A DNA stretch of 64,000 bases, taken from the NCBI GenBank assembly GCA_900708905.1, contig CAADRB010000047.1, positions 782,225 through 846,224 of the forward strand, given 5' to 3'. Below the pieces are notes generated by a model. It saw only the letters and a program-made list of their open reading frames with translations, was not told where the DNA came from and did not search any database. Every line of letters starts with the position of its first letter. Within the stretch, counting starts at the first letter, position 1. Both the position numbers and the translations under genes were made by a program. The DNA comes from Hymenolepis diminuta (lineage: Eukaryota; Platyhelminthes; Cestoda; Cyclophyllidea; Hymenolepididae). Shown here one piece after another: positions 25,140 through 38,600 of this stretch.

Positions 25140-25480
25140 ATTAATACAAAAGAGGTAATTTTATGATCTGCTCTTCTGTGTAGGATACCGTAACCGGCTC
25201 TAAGATTCTCTAGGAAACTGCACTAGTTATAAATACAACTCAACAACAACACAATGCAAAACCGTCCAAACCACCATATCAAAATAAGGCTCAAGTTTTC
25301 GTATCGATTGGTTGATTTATATTGAGCGCCATCCACAACCGTAATGTAAATAAGTCGGTTCTAATAGAAGGGAATTAAGAGAAGAAGGAATTGAAAGGTG
25401 GAAAATAAAGAATCTTACGTATAAGAATTATCTTAGCGAAAATATTATTTTCCTATATGTAGTAGTAATAAATCTTTCTG
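25140..25480 (+). repeat. Dispersed repeat 'X', copy 2
   Basis: Counterpart of 1195-1500. It is followed directly by two Y copies and a Z copy, giving an X-Y-Y-Z block. Confidence 0.7.
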
Positions 25481-25499
25481 TAGCCTTTGCTATAGCCCG

Positions 25500-25830
25500 C
25501 AGATATCTATCATCACCTAGCGATTAGAAATGATTGACTGGCGATAAGATCTCCACTACAGTATTCAAGAGTGGTCCCGCTGTGTGTGTTCGAGTTTGGA
25601 CATAGATACCTAAACAGATGCCAATCATCACTCCGAGATATGACTCACATCTTACGAAGAAATGTTTGCATATAAACCTAATTTACCTATCAAAAAATTG
25701 GGCTGGTATCCCGGCCACCTCCGTTCTGATCTAACGACATGAGTGACTTGACTTATTCCATCTATTAGATCGATGTGACCCCGGTAATCAGACGGGTTAA
25801 ACTACACTAATTATCCTGTTGACCCCGACA
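25500..25830 (+). repeat. Dispersed repeat 'Y', copy with full module order
   Basis: Reference copy for the family: ATGATTGACTGGCGATAAGA, GGTCCCGCTGTGTGTGTT, CATATAAACCTAATTTACC, GGCCACCTCCGTTCTGATC and GACTTGACTTATTCCATC. It matches 3965-4275 in inverted orientation along nearly its whole length. Confidence 0.75.
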
Positions 25831-26015
25831 ACGAGACATGACTGACATCTAACGGAGAAATGTTTCGTATATAAACCTAATTTATGAATTAATAAATTGG
25901 GGAGAGGAAGGAGAGGGGGGAGGGGAGATGGTTTGCCTGCCACCTCCGAAATGATCTGACGACGTGAGTGACTTGACTTATTTCATCTATTCGGTCGATG
26001 TCACAGATTGATAGA
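25831..26015 (+). repeat. Dispersed repeat 'Y', tandem 3' half
   Basis: Repeats the second half of the preceding copy in direct orientation: GAGACATGACTGACATC, CGTATATAAACCTAATTT, a G-rich tract, GCCACCTCCGAAATGATC and GACTTGACTTATTTCATC. Confidence 0.75.
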
Positions 26016-26039
26016 CTTCAACGTTATTATAGCATGTGG

Positions 26040-26200
26040 GGTTCACAACGCTAACAAGGCTGATTGAATCCCGTCCGCTAGAATTTTCTGGGAAGTGCGG
26101 CGATGTAACCGGTCGCGCTGAGAACAAGCGCGGCCGTGTGTGCAGAGACCTCCTCAACCAATCAGCAATCGAGATCCCTGCAGCCTAGCATGGTTTTGTA
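26040..26200 (+). repeat. Dispersed repeat 'Z', copy 3
   Basis: AACAAGGCTGAT, CGCTAGAATTTTCTGG, GTGCGGCGATGTAACCGGTC, GCGGCCGTGTGTGCAGAGAC and CAACCAATCAGCAATCGAG follow the order seen at 3615-3790. Confidence 0.65.
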
Positions 26201-26224
26201 TTTAATGACTAAGCTTTTGACTCA

Positions 26225-26425
26225 CAAGAAAAAAGGGAGTGATCAATAAACCCTCTCCACTCGGCATCTCTCTGGTTCTTACCACTTTGAACATAGCTTA
26301 GCATAGGACATTTGGGAGTAAAATGGGAATAGAGGACTCTGCTGGAGACTATTCGGACTGCTTAGGAGGATTACTTAGGTGTAGCAAAAAGACTTATTGG
26401 TGTAGCATCCGCTACAAGCCTTAAA
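26225..26425 (-). mobile_element. Solo or truncated LTR, same family as 12100-12490
   Basis: On the minus strand it reads TAGCGGATGCTACACCAATA, GTCTTTTTGCTACACCTAA, AATCCTCCTAAGCAGTCCG and CCGAGTGGAGAGGGTTTATT, matching the 5' half of the LTR at 12100. No primer-binding site or gag follows, so it is a truncated or solo LTR. Confidence 0.65.
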
Positions 26426-28129
26426 TTGGACATACGGTTGAGGAATGCGTTTACGCAAGTTGCAGTACAGAATTATTCGAGCCTTTTCAACTTTTCATTT
26501 TCCTGCTGTGTTGATGCTAGTTAAAGATGACCAAGATTTACCCAAAGTCATATAAACCAACATGCACATCTAAACTGTCGGAGGTCATGAAGTTAATTTT
26601 CGCCTCTAATAGAATATCCCAATAATTGATGCAATTCAACGTGAGGGATAAAATGCGAAGTACTAATCCAAGCGGCTCCAGAAAAAATACCACCAAGAAT
26701 TTGCCCACTTCTATTGCATAAAAGTGAAAAGCATTAAAACCTTTATTTCTGCTCACACTAAATATGAATGTACACATTATTTTGCTATAATTATTAGTGG
26801 TCAAGGATTTAGTTACCGAATCCCGCGGGGAAAGATATCGTTAAATGACAAATAACCTTCACAAAAGCTGTAACGACCTCTGTTAGCATATAACTTTAAT
26901 GGTACTGTTTTCTAAACTCAAATGTTTGATAAATTTCCTCCTTTAAACGCTATTGGCGCAAAATTTTATAAAACAATTAATTTTTACATTTTAGTAGACA
27001 ACTTAATATCCCTTTCCCTGCTCTCGGCTGAACACCTTTTGCTGTTCTTCCTAATAAAAAAACTTTTTAAAGTTCGACCTTACAATTTTCTATATTATAT
27101 TCTATGAATTCAAAAAAAACGAGAGGCCAGGTAATTAACTTCCCTTTGTTATGTCGGATTCCTATCCATCCTAATGGCCGATTCGTTCATGATGCCAAAT
27201 TTCATAACTTGGATTATTCGTTCGAGTAACAGGATGAAGTATTTTGAATTTTACCCCTCTTAAAGCCTCGCCAGCAGCAGTAAAGGAATTGACACAGTAC
27301 CAACGAATTGAACAGACCACCAAAGGAACTGATTACCAATAAAATGAAGTTATTGTGGTCAATATAAATACAAATACAAGGCAACTACACATAGACAGCG
27401 TATAGTAACTTTTTTCCTCAAAAGGAATCTATGAATCTTGTAACTCCGTAACAGGGCTAAATTACAGAAGTAAAGGCCTTCAATGCAATTATTGCGCGGT
27501 TCCATGGCAATGAAATTTAGTATTTTAAAAATATGCAATACTTGTATATATTTAAGAATTACAAGTCTGAATTTTGCTTTTCTTGGATAAAAATAAGTAA
27601 TTTTAGATGAACGACACATGCAGAACAAAGACATGATGAATAGAGGTAGTCACATGGGGGATGAAAATAAGCAAACAAACAGAGATGAATTCGATTCATT
27701 GAAGATACCGCAAACAAAAAATAACTCTCATCATCTTTCACTGTAATAGAAGTGCTGCGGTCTTTACAATTTCATGGCTAAATTCTCCCCTTATTTCGAT
27801 TTATTCTCGATAACTATTCCTTAACCCATTATTCGACTATCCTCCCACTCTTTTTCTCACTTCATTGTTCAAACATATTTACTTCAATGAGTCTGCTAAA
27901 GCTGTTTACCAGGTGTTTGACTCATATTTGTTTTTCATCGGCTCTAATGGCTATTTATTGGTGGCTCATCAATCAAACGAAGGAAGTTGGACACTTAAGT
28001 CGTGCTGAAGGAGGTTATCAGATATGTCGGCATAGGGTGGTTAAAATCAACTCATAACGGCGATCCTCTGTAACTCCATAGGCGGTATGATATTCTATGT
28101 TTGGTTGATTCATGCTTAGATCGTATGGT
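26426..28129. other. Gene-poor stretch
   Basis: Several hydrophobic AT-driven open frames on both strands (e.g. 26538-26804, 27359-27741) without motifs or splice partners. Nothing supported. Confidence 0.3.
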
Positions 28130-28700
28130 CATTCCTTCGGTATTGAAATTAACTATGGAGTTTCATGGTCGTCATCCGCTTGCTAACAGCATGGAGTCTA
28201 ATGCAAGAATATTCACATACTGACCCCGCATGCCCAAGTAGTTATGCATAGATGCTCTAAATGTCAAATAGCGACTAATTCGCTTTAAAAGTGGCCTGAA
28301 GTCATTCCTCTAAAGCTTACCGCAGTTACTATGTCGATAGGCAATCTTCGCCCTCTATTTTCGACTCACGGACTACCAGAGACCGATATGACTGAAAACG
28401 TTGCCTAATTTTCTTCGGCTCCTTTCAAGATTTTTACTGGTGTCAAATTTACCACCAGCCTCTACTATCTGCCATATCATCCTCAACCTAATGGCCAGAC
28501 AGTGCGATTCCTTGATACCGTGAAGCAGGCATTTCGGAAACCACGAGAGGAAAAGACAACGGACGCCTTCTTTAGCATTTATCGAACGAAGCCGCATCTT
28601 GTTTAACCGACTGCAGTCCCGCAGAAGCTCTTTGGTCAAAAGGCACATGGGCAGAAGATGGCATCAGAAATCGGCGAGGTAGTATGCTATATGAAGTGGA
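28130..28700 (+). pseudogene. Decayed gypsy integrase
   Basis: Plus-strand remains of an LTR-retrotransposon integrase, pieced from more than one frame. At about 28160-28270 is the zinc-binding region (HGRHPLANSMESNARIFTY; HRCSKCQIA). At 28295-28380 KWPEVIPLKLTAVTM and LRPLFSTHGLPETD follow. At 28455-28500 SLYYLPYHPQPNGQTVRFLD matches the 'PPYHP.SNGQ.ER' block, with the catalytic Glu replaced: the text reads QTVRF where QAERF is usual. RFLDTVKQAF and SIYRTKPHLV continue the family order, then a stop. Upstream reverse transcriptase and both LTRs are missing. The nearest LTR (26225-26425) is in the opposite direction, so it belongs to another insertion. Confidence 0.75.
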
Positions 28701-30167
28701 CGCTAATGTCCAAACTTGTGTACGTCGTCGGAATCATCTCCGCAACAGGTAAACAGCAACATCATCGAATCTGGAAAAGAGTCCTTTGTATATCATTTAT
28801 GATGTCTTTGACCTTTCTCCGCTTGGGAATACCGGTGCTCCGAAAAGTCAACCCACCAGTTAATATAATCTTTATTCATTAGGAAACAAAATTTTCTTGT
28901 TTTCGGATATAGTAATAAGTGGAAAAAATCATACTCCGGGTTAATTTTAATAGATCTTTAATTATTTAATACCTTTTTCCTTTAGGCATCAATGTAATTT
29001 TGATAAATATCTTGAATTCAGGGAAATTTTGTTTTTTTGCATATGAGAGTGCCTCTAATTTCATCAAACACATATGGAAAGTTACACATGTCATCTGCAA
29101 CATATAAATAAAATTCACCAATATGTTAAAATTCCTGTGTCAAAGGTTCGTTGACACTTTTGAATAACTATTTTAGAGCAACAGTAATAAGGTGTTAAAA
29201 TATGATGGCTGCATTCTTCACTAAAACTTTCGAAAGGGAAAAAAATGGTGATATTCATCTTAGGTTCCACACATCGTTCAGCAATCCTTAGAAGAATCGG
29301 GATTGTTTCCCCTTTGAATCGTAAAAAATACTTGAAACTACATTATTATTTAAGTTTTTACAAATATAGACATAACAGTGAACTTAGCAAAATAGTAGGT
29401 GTAAGTGAATCTACGTCAGTTCAAAACGATAACCTTCGCACGAAATAGCACTTAAATGAAATTTAAGCAAATTTCGATTAAATTAGACAATGGATGAGGC
29501 TAAATTAAAATTAAATTATTCAGCGATAATGTACTTTAAATCGCCTCAATGAAAAAACTTAAAATATTCTACTAATTACTTGGAGAATTTTTTACAGATT
29601 TTACACATTTGCTTCAAATATACCCCTTGATCATAAATTTTCAAGTAAATAAGCAGGTTTTTTTTAAGATTACGACCTAGTGGCAACTATTAAGTAGGTC
29701 TAAGTTAGGAGGGTACAATTTCTGTCTGATTTATTTCGCCTCACCAACGTTTATTTACAGGGTGCGATCCAGATCGAATGTATCCACATGGCACTTGTTT
29801 GTGTTCACATAAAACACCCCTAATAGCAGTTCAGTTCATGTCGTGAGCACAATTTATGAACAGGAAAGAAAAATTAACTGGTGGTTTTTCACAGAGGTTT
29901 AGGCTTAAAATGGAACAAACTCATTGAAAGCTTGCACCTAACCAGCGTTTCTGGCCCAAGGTCAGAAATAGGAAATAAAAATCTTAATATTATATACATA
30001 TTTGCAATCAAAACCTAACCACCTGAAATAGAATTTTTATTTTATTTTATTAATAGAATAAAAAAAATTTGCTGTTCATTTAAGGTACGATTTGGAAAGG
30101 AGGAAATGTAGAGCTTTCAGTTTTGTACTTATAAAAGTGGGAAAAAGGCAAAATTTGACCGTTTTTC
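28701..30167. other. Gene-poor stretch
   Basis: Nothing firm. An AG acceptor near 29760 opens a short frame with CDPDRMYPHGTCLCS that looks exon-like, but no partner exon was found. Confidence 0.3.
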
Positions 30168-30420
30168 ATGATGACCAATAATTTTTTAAAGTTGGTGATT
30201 AGCCCTCCTTTGTTCTTTGTTTTCCGTACACTTGGTAAGTTTATTTCGATTGGGGATTAATTTTTAGAGTGGTTTGTAGAACAGTTGCACAAGATTCCGG
30301 CTTTCGTAAGTTGCACGTCTCAGGTTAAATGATAAATAATTTCATTTTCTTTGAGTAAGTTTCACTAATTTCGAAACTCGTATTAATCTTTTCTTAGGAG
30401 ATTCGAATCAGAAGTATAAG
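30168..30420 (+). other. Candidate 5' exons, including a 23-nt micro-exon
   Basis: ATG-ATG at 30168-30173 opens a hydrophobic frame (NNFLKLVISPPLFFVFRTLG) ending at a donor (GTAAGT) after 30234. It joins in phase to a 23-nt exon 30398-30420 (DSNQKYK), flanked by CTTAG and GTAAAT. Its phase-0 end is compatible with the exon starting at 32682 of the plakin-like gene (RNGQ before the Met used there). This could be an alternative N-terminus of that protein or part of a separate small gene. Confidence 0.35.
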
Positions 30421-32693
30421 GTAAATAGAGCACCTTGTTTTTCGGATTCATTGAAGTTAATTCTTTGGAATACTGGTTTGAAATTGTACTGATCACCCGT
30501 TATTTTCACGAAAAAGATTTGTATGCTTATTTACCTTCATAATCTCAAATAAAAAAACCTGAGAAACCTGAGCAAAATGGCGATGCCCCGCTATCTCCAT
30601 ACTAATTTTTAGTTTGTAAAAACGGAAACTTATCGCCACTGATAATTTCATTCGGAAGGTATAACTGTCCAATACAGGTGCAATTTTGGGGGATTTTTTT
30701 CAATCTAGATCATTGTACTTTGTTGAACAAATATTCCCGGTCATATCGGTGATTTCTGGAAGACATAGCAAATCATTTCTGTGTCAAGTATAGTTGATAA
30801 CAGTAACCAGTAACTAGTGGTCAGCCCGAACCTTTGCCGATTCAAAGGGTATGAGATCGAGGAGAATCAGTATGTTCCAGTAGCACTGGTTAATTCTTAT
30901 AGAACACGAGGTACATTTAGGACACATTCCTTCTAATTGATTCAAGCGTTGTTAACAATTCACCTAATGGACATGAAAAATTAAAGGCAATTAGAAATTA
31001 TAATATATGAATTCATACAAACAGGATAGTATAATAGGGATAGATATATAGTTAACGATTGTAAAAAGAGCCCTGGAAGCACAGTCCACAGTTCTTCGAA
31101 AGGTAAAGTAGCGCAAATTCCAGATAAAGCTACTTGTATTGTTTGACTAAGATTTTGCTTTCGAGTCGGATGATCTTAAATGCCAAAAGGTGATTGAAAG
31201 TGATGTATTAGACAATAACAGAGAAAGGAGAGGGGTAAAAAAGAGAAAGATGTAGGAGACGGAGATGGGTTGAGCGTCTAAACTGAGTACGTGACTGTGA
31301 AATTGTAAGAAAGGTTGCATAAAGTACCTTTATCAGAACTGTCCAGTTTTACGGTCTTTGTTAATTGAGAATCATTGCGGGTGTATGAGTCAGTAGTTAT
31401 AATAAGTAACTTTGAATAAGAGTGCGTGGGTACTACGAAATGAGATTGAAAAAGGTCAAATATGGCAAAGAACTGAGGAAAATAGGTTCGTTTTAGAGTC
31501 AAGTTAGGAGTTTTTCAAAGAAGTTCACAAAAATTTCGTATTAGATCATAAATACTGAATTCTCTGCAACACCCCGTTAATTTTGCATCAATCTGCCCAA
31601 AACTTGCATGAGCAAATAAATAGGCTATTTACTTAGTGGTGCTTGTGTTGTTAATCAATCTTAACAGAAACTATTTAATTGATTCATTTTCCATTGATAA
31701 AAAGATAGAATTTGCGTCAGGGCTATAAAAAGTAAGAAGAAGACGGGAGACTTAAGAATATTGCTTTAATGGAATAAAGCGGAGAGATAGAGGGGACTGC
31801 AAGTAAAGTAGCTGGATATTGATAAGTATTTGACGCTGGGCCTGTAGCTTGGTGTAGTTGGAAAAGAAGCTGCTATAGATAAGAACTACCCATAGAAGAT
31901 TACTGTAGGAGCTGAAGGGTTGGAGATGAAGGTATTAACAATGAAGAGTTAATGCAATTTGTCTACCCAACGAAAATTCCGGATAAAGTTTATTAAGAAG
32001 TTGAAAAATGGGGAAGAGCGAAATTTAACGCGTCAATTCCTCGATATCTCCTTAGATATTTCAACGAACATGACGATGTATTCATAGCAATACGGACCTT
32101 ATTAACATCTTGCTTTAATTACAGCTCATTGATGGGTGGGTTTAAATTACTGACAACCTCTCTGTAAATTCTAATTTGAAGTTAGCAGCTGTTACTTAAC
32201 CGACCAATTCATGGAAATTTAATTAGAAAATAGGAATCTTTTTAGACAAATGAAAGGAAAGTGTAATATCTGTGCACACTAACTCAGACGTGCTCAGTTT
32301 CTCTATGCATGGCGTGCCTACTGATTCATTTCTCCCCTATCTTTTAGCCGATCGTCAATAAACAAAGAGCGCGAAATTCGTCAGCTGTCTTATCGTACCG
32401 CATTTCGCTTGTTCCTCATAACGCGGATTGTCCTAGATCAGTACTGACGTATTTCCTCTTCTCTCCTTATTCCTCTTTTTATACGTTCCTCCTTTCTATT
32501 ACCATTCAGTTCCATTTTTTTCAATTTGTAAATATTTCCTCCTAAATCCTGGTATTCTGACTCGAGAAAGACCGATGTATTCCTGTTAGATGTAAGAAGA
32601 TACTTAGTTATACGAGATGATATTTAAGTCAACTATGTTTATGCAACGAAAAATTGTGAAGTTGTTTTTTTATTTCTCCAGAGAAATGGGCAA

Positions 32694-35600
32694 ATGAAGC
32701 CGAAAACATTTCTGAGAACATTTTCTAAAAGCTCAAATTTCGGCAACAGCAGCAGCTCAATTGGTGGAAGCAGTAAGAGATATCTCTTTCCAAATGAAAT
32801 TCGAAACACACTGCAGCGGGTAGTGTGCGTATATTCATTGCCCCAAAAAATTTAATCTTTTCAATATTTTTTAAAAAAGAGCCATTTAAATCCTCACTCT
32901 TCTGTGAGATAAATTAATTTTAAAAATTAAATTGTTTCCCGAATTTCGCTATTTGTAGGTATCCGATGAAATAAAACAGAAACAGAAAATTTAACATTTA
33001 TTTATTATTATTGTTATATTAAGTAAAGAGTTAATAGTCTCATCTGTCCAACGCTTCATTTTTACAGAATTGTTTTTAACGTTCCTTATTAAAGACCGGA
33101 ATTAAACATAATAATTTGATTAATTTAATAGAAATTTATTATCCTAATAATGTTCTTTCGAAAAATTCGGTTGAGTTCAATGCAAGGGAAAATAGGCCAC
33201 CTTGGCTTGTTTTAATTTAGTAAATATGAGCTTAAGCCTTTGTTGTACAGTATTTTAAATCTTTTGTGAAAGGATTAGATCAGTATGTCCCTAATTAAAA
33301 CTCTCAAGTTAAATTAGACAGTGATTTCCAGGACACGTAATGATGGGGAATACAAATTTAGCCCTCTCGTTTATTGGCTAGCATTAACTAGTGCGGTTGA
33401 CCATTTCACTCACTGGATACTTTTGACTTGGCAGACGATCATGCTTACTATTATGTCCAAATTGCACACATTTATGTTCCTTGAGGGCTAATTAAAGGTA
33501 TATTTCTAATAATATATTAATTAATTCTTCTCCAAAAAGGTTCCAAGGCATTATTTCGGTCTGACTAATATTGGCAATGTCATACTTCTAGTTATTCTGG
33601 TTTTAAGGATCCCTCTTGCCGTATTCGATGCCCATATTTTTAATTCTGAAGTTCCCCCCTCCCCCCCGCCGTTCTTCGGTGAGATCCAAATAATTAAATT
33701 TTTTTACAAATACCAATGAAGTGACCGAGATGGAGTGTGTAAAGCCAAATAAAATATATTTAGTTAATAAAATCGTTAAGAACTAGATTAACAATGTGTT
33801 CACGGTAAAGCAGATAGCCAATATTGTTTACAAGGGAACTGGGGATTACACGTATGACTCGTACGTAAGTGAGCGAAAGGCATAATTTGTCAGGTGCGTC
33901 TAACACTACGAATGGACGTGCCAACGCGTCAACTAAATAGCACGGGATAAAAATTTTGAATGAATGGATTAGATAAGCCGCAATTTTTTACTTTGTTAGT
34001 AGCTCACATCTAGATTTAGAGTCCTTTTTCAGAAACTGATATGTGGGAAATTTGGGAATGAGGCTGGATTGCACCAACTGCAGTTCCTACCTTGCAGCAC
34101 CTTATCGCTATGATGCTATAAATGCAGGAGTGAAAGGAGGTTACTTCTGTCATCAAACGAATCAGAATTAGTTCTTGAAATATGTGATAGCGAAAATTCT
34201 AGTAAATCTATATCTTTGTCCATGGATTAAGGTTAAACTAATACAGGAGAAGTGGTGCTCTTAAATAAAAGTCCTCAAAGAATTAAATGAGGAAAGGACC
34301 CAAGTCTTGACGAGAATAAGTCCAAATATGTGATGACAGTTATCAGTATTTAAAACAAAAAACCAAACAATTGCTAGACGACTTTGTATTTACTAAGTGT
34401 ACACGCTATTTTGGTTGGCACTTACAGTATTTTAACTGATAGGGGAAGGGGTCTCAGTCAAAATTGAAGCTCGTAATTTTTTGGGACGGAAATTTTTAAA
34501 TTTTCCTTTTCTATCAAGTTGGTAAGTATCTTTAAGTCATTTCGATTAACAAAAATGATCGGCTAGTATTTGCATTTCAAGTACGATCCGAACACAAAGA
34601 CGTGTAACTTCAAATATTACAGTTACCAAATTGGAAAAAAGGTAAAGCATAAAAATGCCTTTCTTGAAAAATAGGAATATCTCCGGAGCTCGAGTTGCAA
34701 TTTGCGCCTCTTTGTCCTTAACATCTTCCGAACATGTGAGAAGTTCATTTCCATTCGAGAATATATTTCAAGACAATTGAGGATAATTGTATGAATGAGT
34801 GGGGATTTGAAGTCCCTTGGTGCCTTGGCTTTATGGTCACATGCTGCACGACTTGACCGTGAGTTGTCCGATACCAGACGAAAGTTAATGTTGGAAATTG
34901 CGTGAGATTAAGGAAAGGGCGGTTGCATCACATCCATTTTCATTTCCATAGAGAGTCAGCCTTTGTTTGCTAATATTTACAGCTTTGAAATCAGCTGAAA
35001 AATTTCAGTTAATATAGTTTTAAAATCGTAAACTGTCCAGTCCAAATCGTATTTTAATGCTAAAATGAAAAGCGCAATTTTCAAGTTATCGGACAAGCTG
35101 TTTCGTAGGGTTCTTATATATATCAGTTCATATTTTGACCATTCTTATAGTTGAAAGATTGCAAATATTTCGGTTTTGGAAAGTCTGAGTGGAAGAAGAA
35201 TTATTTCGATTGGGTTGATTTATTGATAAGTTTGATGCCATAAGAAACCCCTTTGCTTAGGAATCATTTTCAAATTCCGTGATACATTCAATAATATCTG
35301 ATCTTGGTTAGAGCTCTAATCCTTACTTCTCAAGTAGCATCCAGGGGCATGTTTTTACAAATTATATAGCTTTTGGCATCAGCTTGCCATACCTGATTCA
35401 TAGTCGATAAGGCCGTACTAATTGAAAGACTATAAGGTCTCTATTTCATCGTATGATTATAGGAGCAGTAGGTAGCGGTAAATGGTACGCTCTATAAAAC
35501 TAAATCAAGTTATTTAAGAATTTTTGTTAATGTAAACCAGATATCTGATATCTAGAATTAGAACATCTTTTAATTAAAACATTTCTGTGTACCGACGACC

Positions 35601-38600
35601 TGTTTTCCTAAAAGCCGTATTTATATAATAATTAAGTGAATTAAAGAGTTGGTGGGGGGAAATATTGGAATCATATTGAATAAAATTCAAGAAATCAAAT
35701 GATCTTATTCATAATGTATAAGATAATATTTTCCGATGAATTTTAAGCTAAATATCATTGTAAGCCAAATTCCACATATGACATGCAGTGACAATTACGG
35801 TTGTAAAGCTACCTTAAGAGCTCGACCAATTTAGGCTTCGAAATCCCTTTACAAAACGAGTGATCCCCCCAGAGGCTAACAGAATACAACAATCCTTTTC
35901 AAATGAGAAGACCAAGAGTTAATTAGGATAAGTGGAAGTGATTAAGAGGGAAAAGGAGGAAGGAGTAGAAAGGGAAGCTGGAAACCAGATGGGAGGGTAA
36001 AAGACATCTCCACTGAGCGGGTAGAGTCCGGATTGTAATAAAGATGGCCTATTTAGGTATAATAAAAGTGCTGACAGATTTCACGTCCTTTGATCGTTGA
36101 TGTGTGACCGATAAGTCAACAACTGAAAATCAGAACTCGGAAGGATATGAGTCCGTTTGTGCGTACTGCAGTGTTTTCTATCAGTGATGAACAAGGTAAA
36201 ATTCTCTTTTTCAGTACACCGTATTATTAATTTTTTGATTGTATAATAACTGAAAGTGAATTAATAACAGAAAGAACTGATTCGATTAAAATAATCAAAC
36301 ATTGATTTCATCTTGTGCTTTTCTATCTCCTTCATTTCTCGGCCTTTTAGGTGGTTCATATCTAATTGTTACATTTTAAGCTTCAATTTACTATATAGCC
36401 ACCTTTTTAGTTCTCTAGTTAGGGGGCCGACGCTCTCTCACTGTTCTTTCTTAACATAAATATTTTGCCACCATATCTGTTTTTACATCTTACGGCAGTA
36501 GCTTTGTAAATCTTGTAGGGATGGGAACCGGAAAAGTTTTTCCTATCCTACGTTGGTACTTCTCGCAGTACTTAATTTGAATGGAACCCATCTTTTGACG
36601 TCATAAATTACATTTGGATTTAGTTCCAACAAGCCATAAGGGAACAAGCAGATAATTAGGCATTTGGTACTAATATTTGTTGATATTTCAGTATGTTTTA
36701 ATGATCTGCGTGTCACCACAAGCAGCCAAAAAACCGGTACATACGAGGGGTGGAGGAAGGTAGTATGTTGTGTTTAACTTCGCGTTGGTGTAGGGTTGAA
36801 TCTGCGTAGATTTGGCATGCCCAATGAAGCGCGATGTGCAGAATTTGCATATACGAACCACTGGCGTAAACACGTGCACATAGGGAAGAATGAGCGAACC
36901 AGCGATTTAGAGATCCGATCAACTCAGCGAATGAATGACACCTGCTCCAAAATTCTGATTAGTGATTTGACCAGGTATCAAGGTCAAACTGGCAGTGAGC
37001 AGTATTTTAGTAGTCAATTTCAGCATGACAAAAATACTTTGCCGCTACTGGAACAGTCTTGGATAATAATCGATAGAAACACGTCATGGAGGTATGTTTT
37101 AAATAAAATCTAATAATTTTCATTAAATTTAATTTGATTCTCAGGAAAAATCGGCGAAGGAATGCGGGAATTCGGATGGAAATGTAAACCTATTTCGGGA
37201 TGCTAATAGACAACAATCATTTTTTAAGCAATTATTCGGACATTATCGACAAAATGTAAAAGTATATTTAATTAAAAACCGAAAACTACTCAATATAATG
37301 CATAATAAAAGCTCCTAATAATCAAATTTAATTATTTTACAGAATTACGATTATCAAGAGAAGTCACTAAGAGAAACTCAAGTAAATAAGTTACTTCTAA
37401 TAAGGCCTAGCACGGAACAATAAAAAGCAAATCGTTATTTTTATTGCAAATATTTTAGACCCGAATTGAGAATAACATTGAAATTTTGGACTATCTTCGT
37501 GGAATTAGTTGCCTCGAAAGGGATTTCGTTGTAAGTGATTATAACAAAATTAATTAACTAATTAATTAACTAACTAATTAGCAAAAAATAATATGATAAA
37601 CCCTTGACTAATAATTATTTTAATTAAATTTATCTTTTTGATTGGCTTTCAAGTTAACAAATTTCAAGATTGTAATAAATTTTTAGCATTTAGCGGACAA
37701 AGTAATCAAAACTTCACTTTTGTTGTCGCATGACTGCAGGAAAGTAAACAGAGAGGCACTGAATTCTGAGGTGAGTTTTCGCAAATAATTCTCTCCACAA
37801 GATGAAAATTAAAATTTTTTACTAAAAGTTAATATTGATATTAGCAAATCACGGAAGAAGTCGACAATTCTTGGCATCATATTTCCCATCTCGGAAACAT
37901 TCTTCTCTCCCATGTTAAACACGCAAAACGGTATCATTTGGTTAGTAAACTAGCCTAAAATTTTATTGCATTGTTGGTTTCATAAAAATTATTGGAATTC
38001 ATCAATTGATAAAGTGGATATTATCCAAATACTTGTTATATTATATAGTTTAATTTAAAAGCAGATTATATATATTGTTTTTCTCAATATACAAATTTTA
38101 GTTCTATCTTGAAATTGAAAACATTGAACGCAAGTTGGATGGAATTGAATCTCATCTAGATGGCTTGGTAACGGTGCAAACTCCAACTGAGCAAAATGTC
38201 AACGCACTAACTTCGGATATTCATCAAATTTTGGTAATCTCAACTAAATTTTTTCAAAAATCAGGATGATTTGTAAATTTTAAAATTATTTTTTGCATAT
38301 TTGAAATTATTTACCAATAGCAAAACATTAGAACATAATAGAATTAGAACTAAAAGTGATTTTAATAATTTAAGGAAAATAATAGAATCGTGAGCTATGA
38401 TATTTTACAAATCGATTATTCCTATGTAATGTTTATGTAAATGTAAATATCAGGACTCTTGTTTATTTTTGTTTTCCTTAAAATACTGTTGAAAGTTTAT
38501 ATCAACTGATTTTATTTTTAAACATTAGGAATCTCTAGTGCAAGCGTTTTCTGGGTGGCAAAGGTTGAGTCAAAAAGTCCAATTAGTGAGTCCACTTCAC

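Noticed and set aside
26538..26804. 88-codon hydrophobic minus-strand frame as a membrane protein gene
   Set aside because: No conserved motif, no splice partners, and composition as expected for AT-rich noncoding DNA.
29760..29855. Acceptor-led frame with CDPDRMYPHGTCLCS, EGF-like at first sight
   Set aside because: Too short, Cys spacing does not fit EGF, and no partner exon was found on either side.
36796..37113. 105-codon open frame just upstream of the plakin-like exons
   Set aside because: Its donor leaves a phase that hits a stop in the next exon, while the exon 36692-36759 joins the 37145 exon perfectly in phase 0. It is intronic.
37546..37580. Short AATTAACT-type tandem run as a regulatory array
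   Set aside because: It lies inside a small intron of the plakin-like gene and is simple-sequence DNA.
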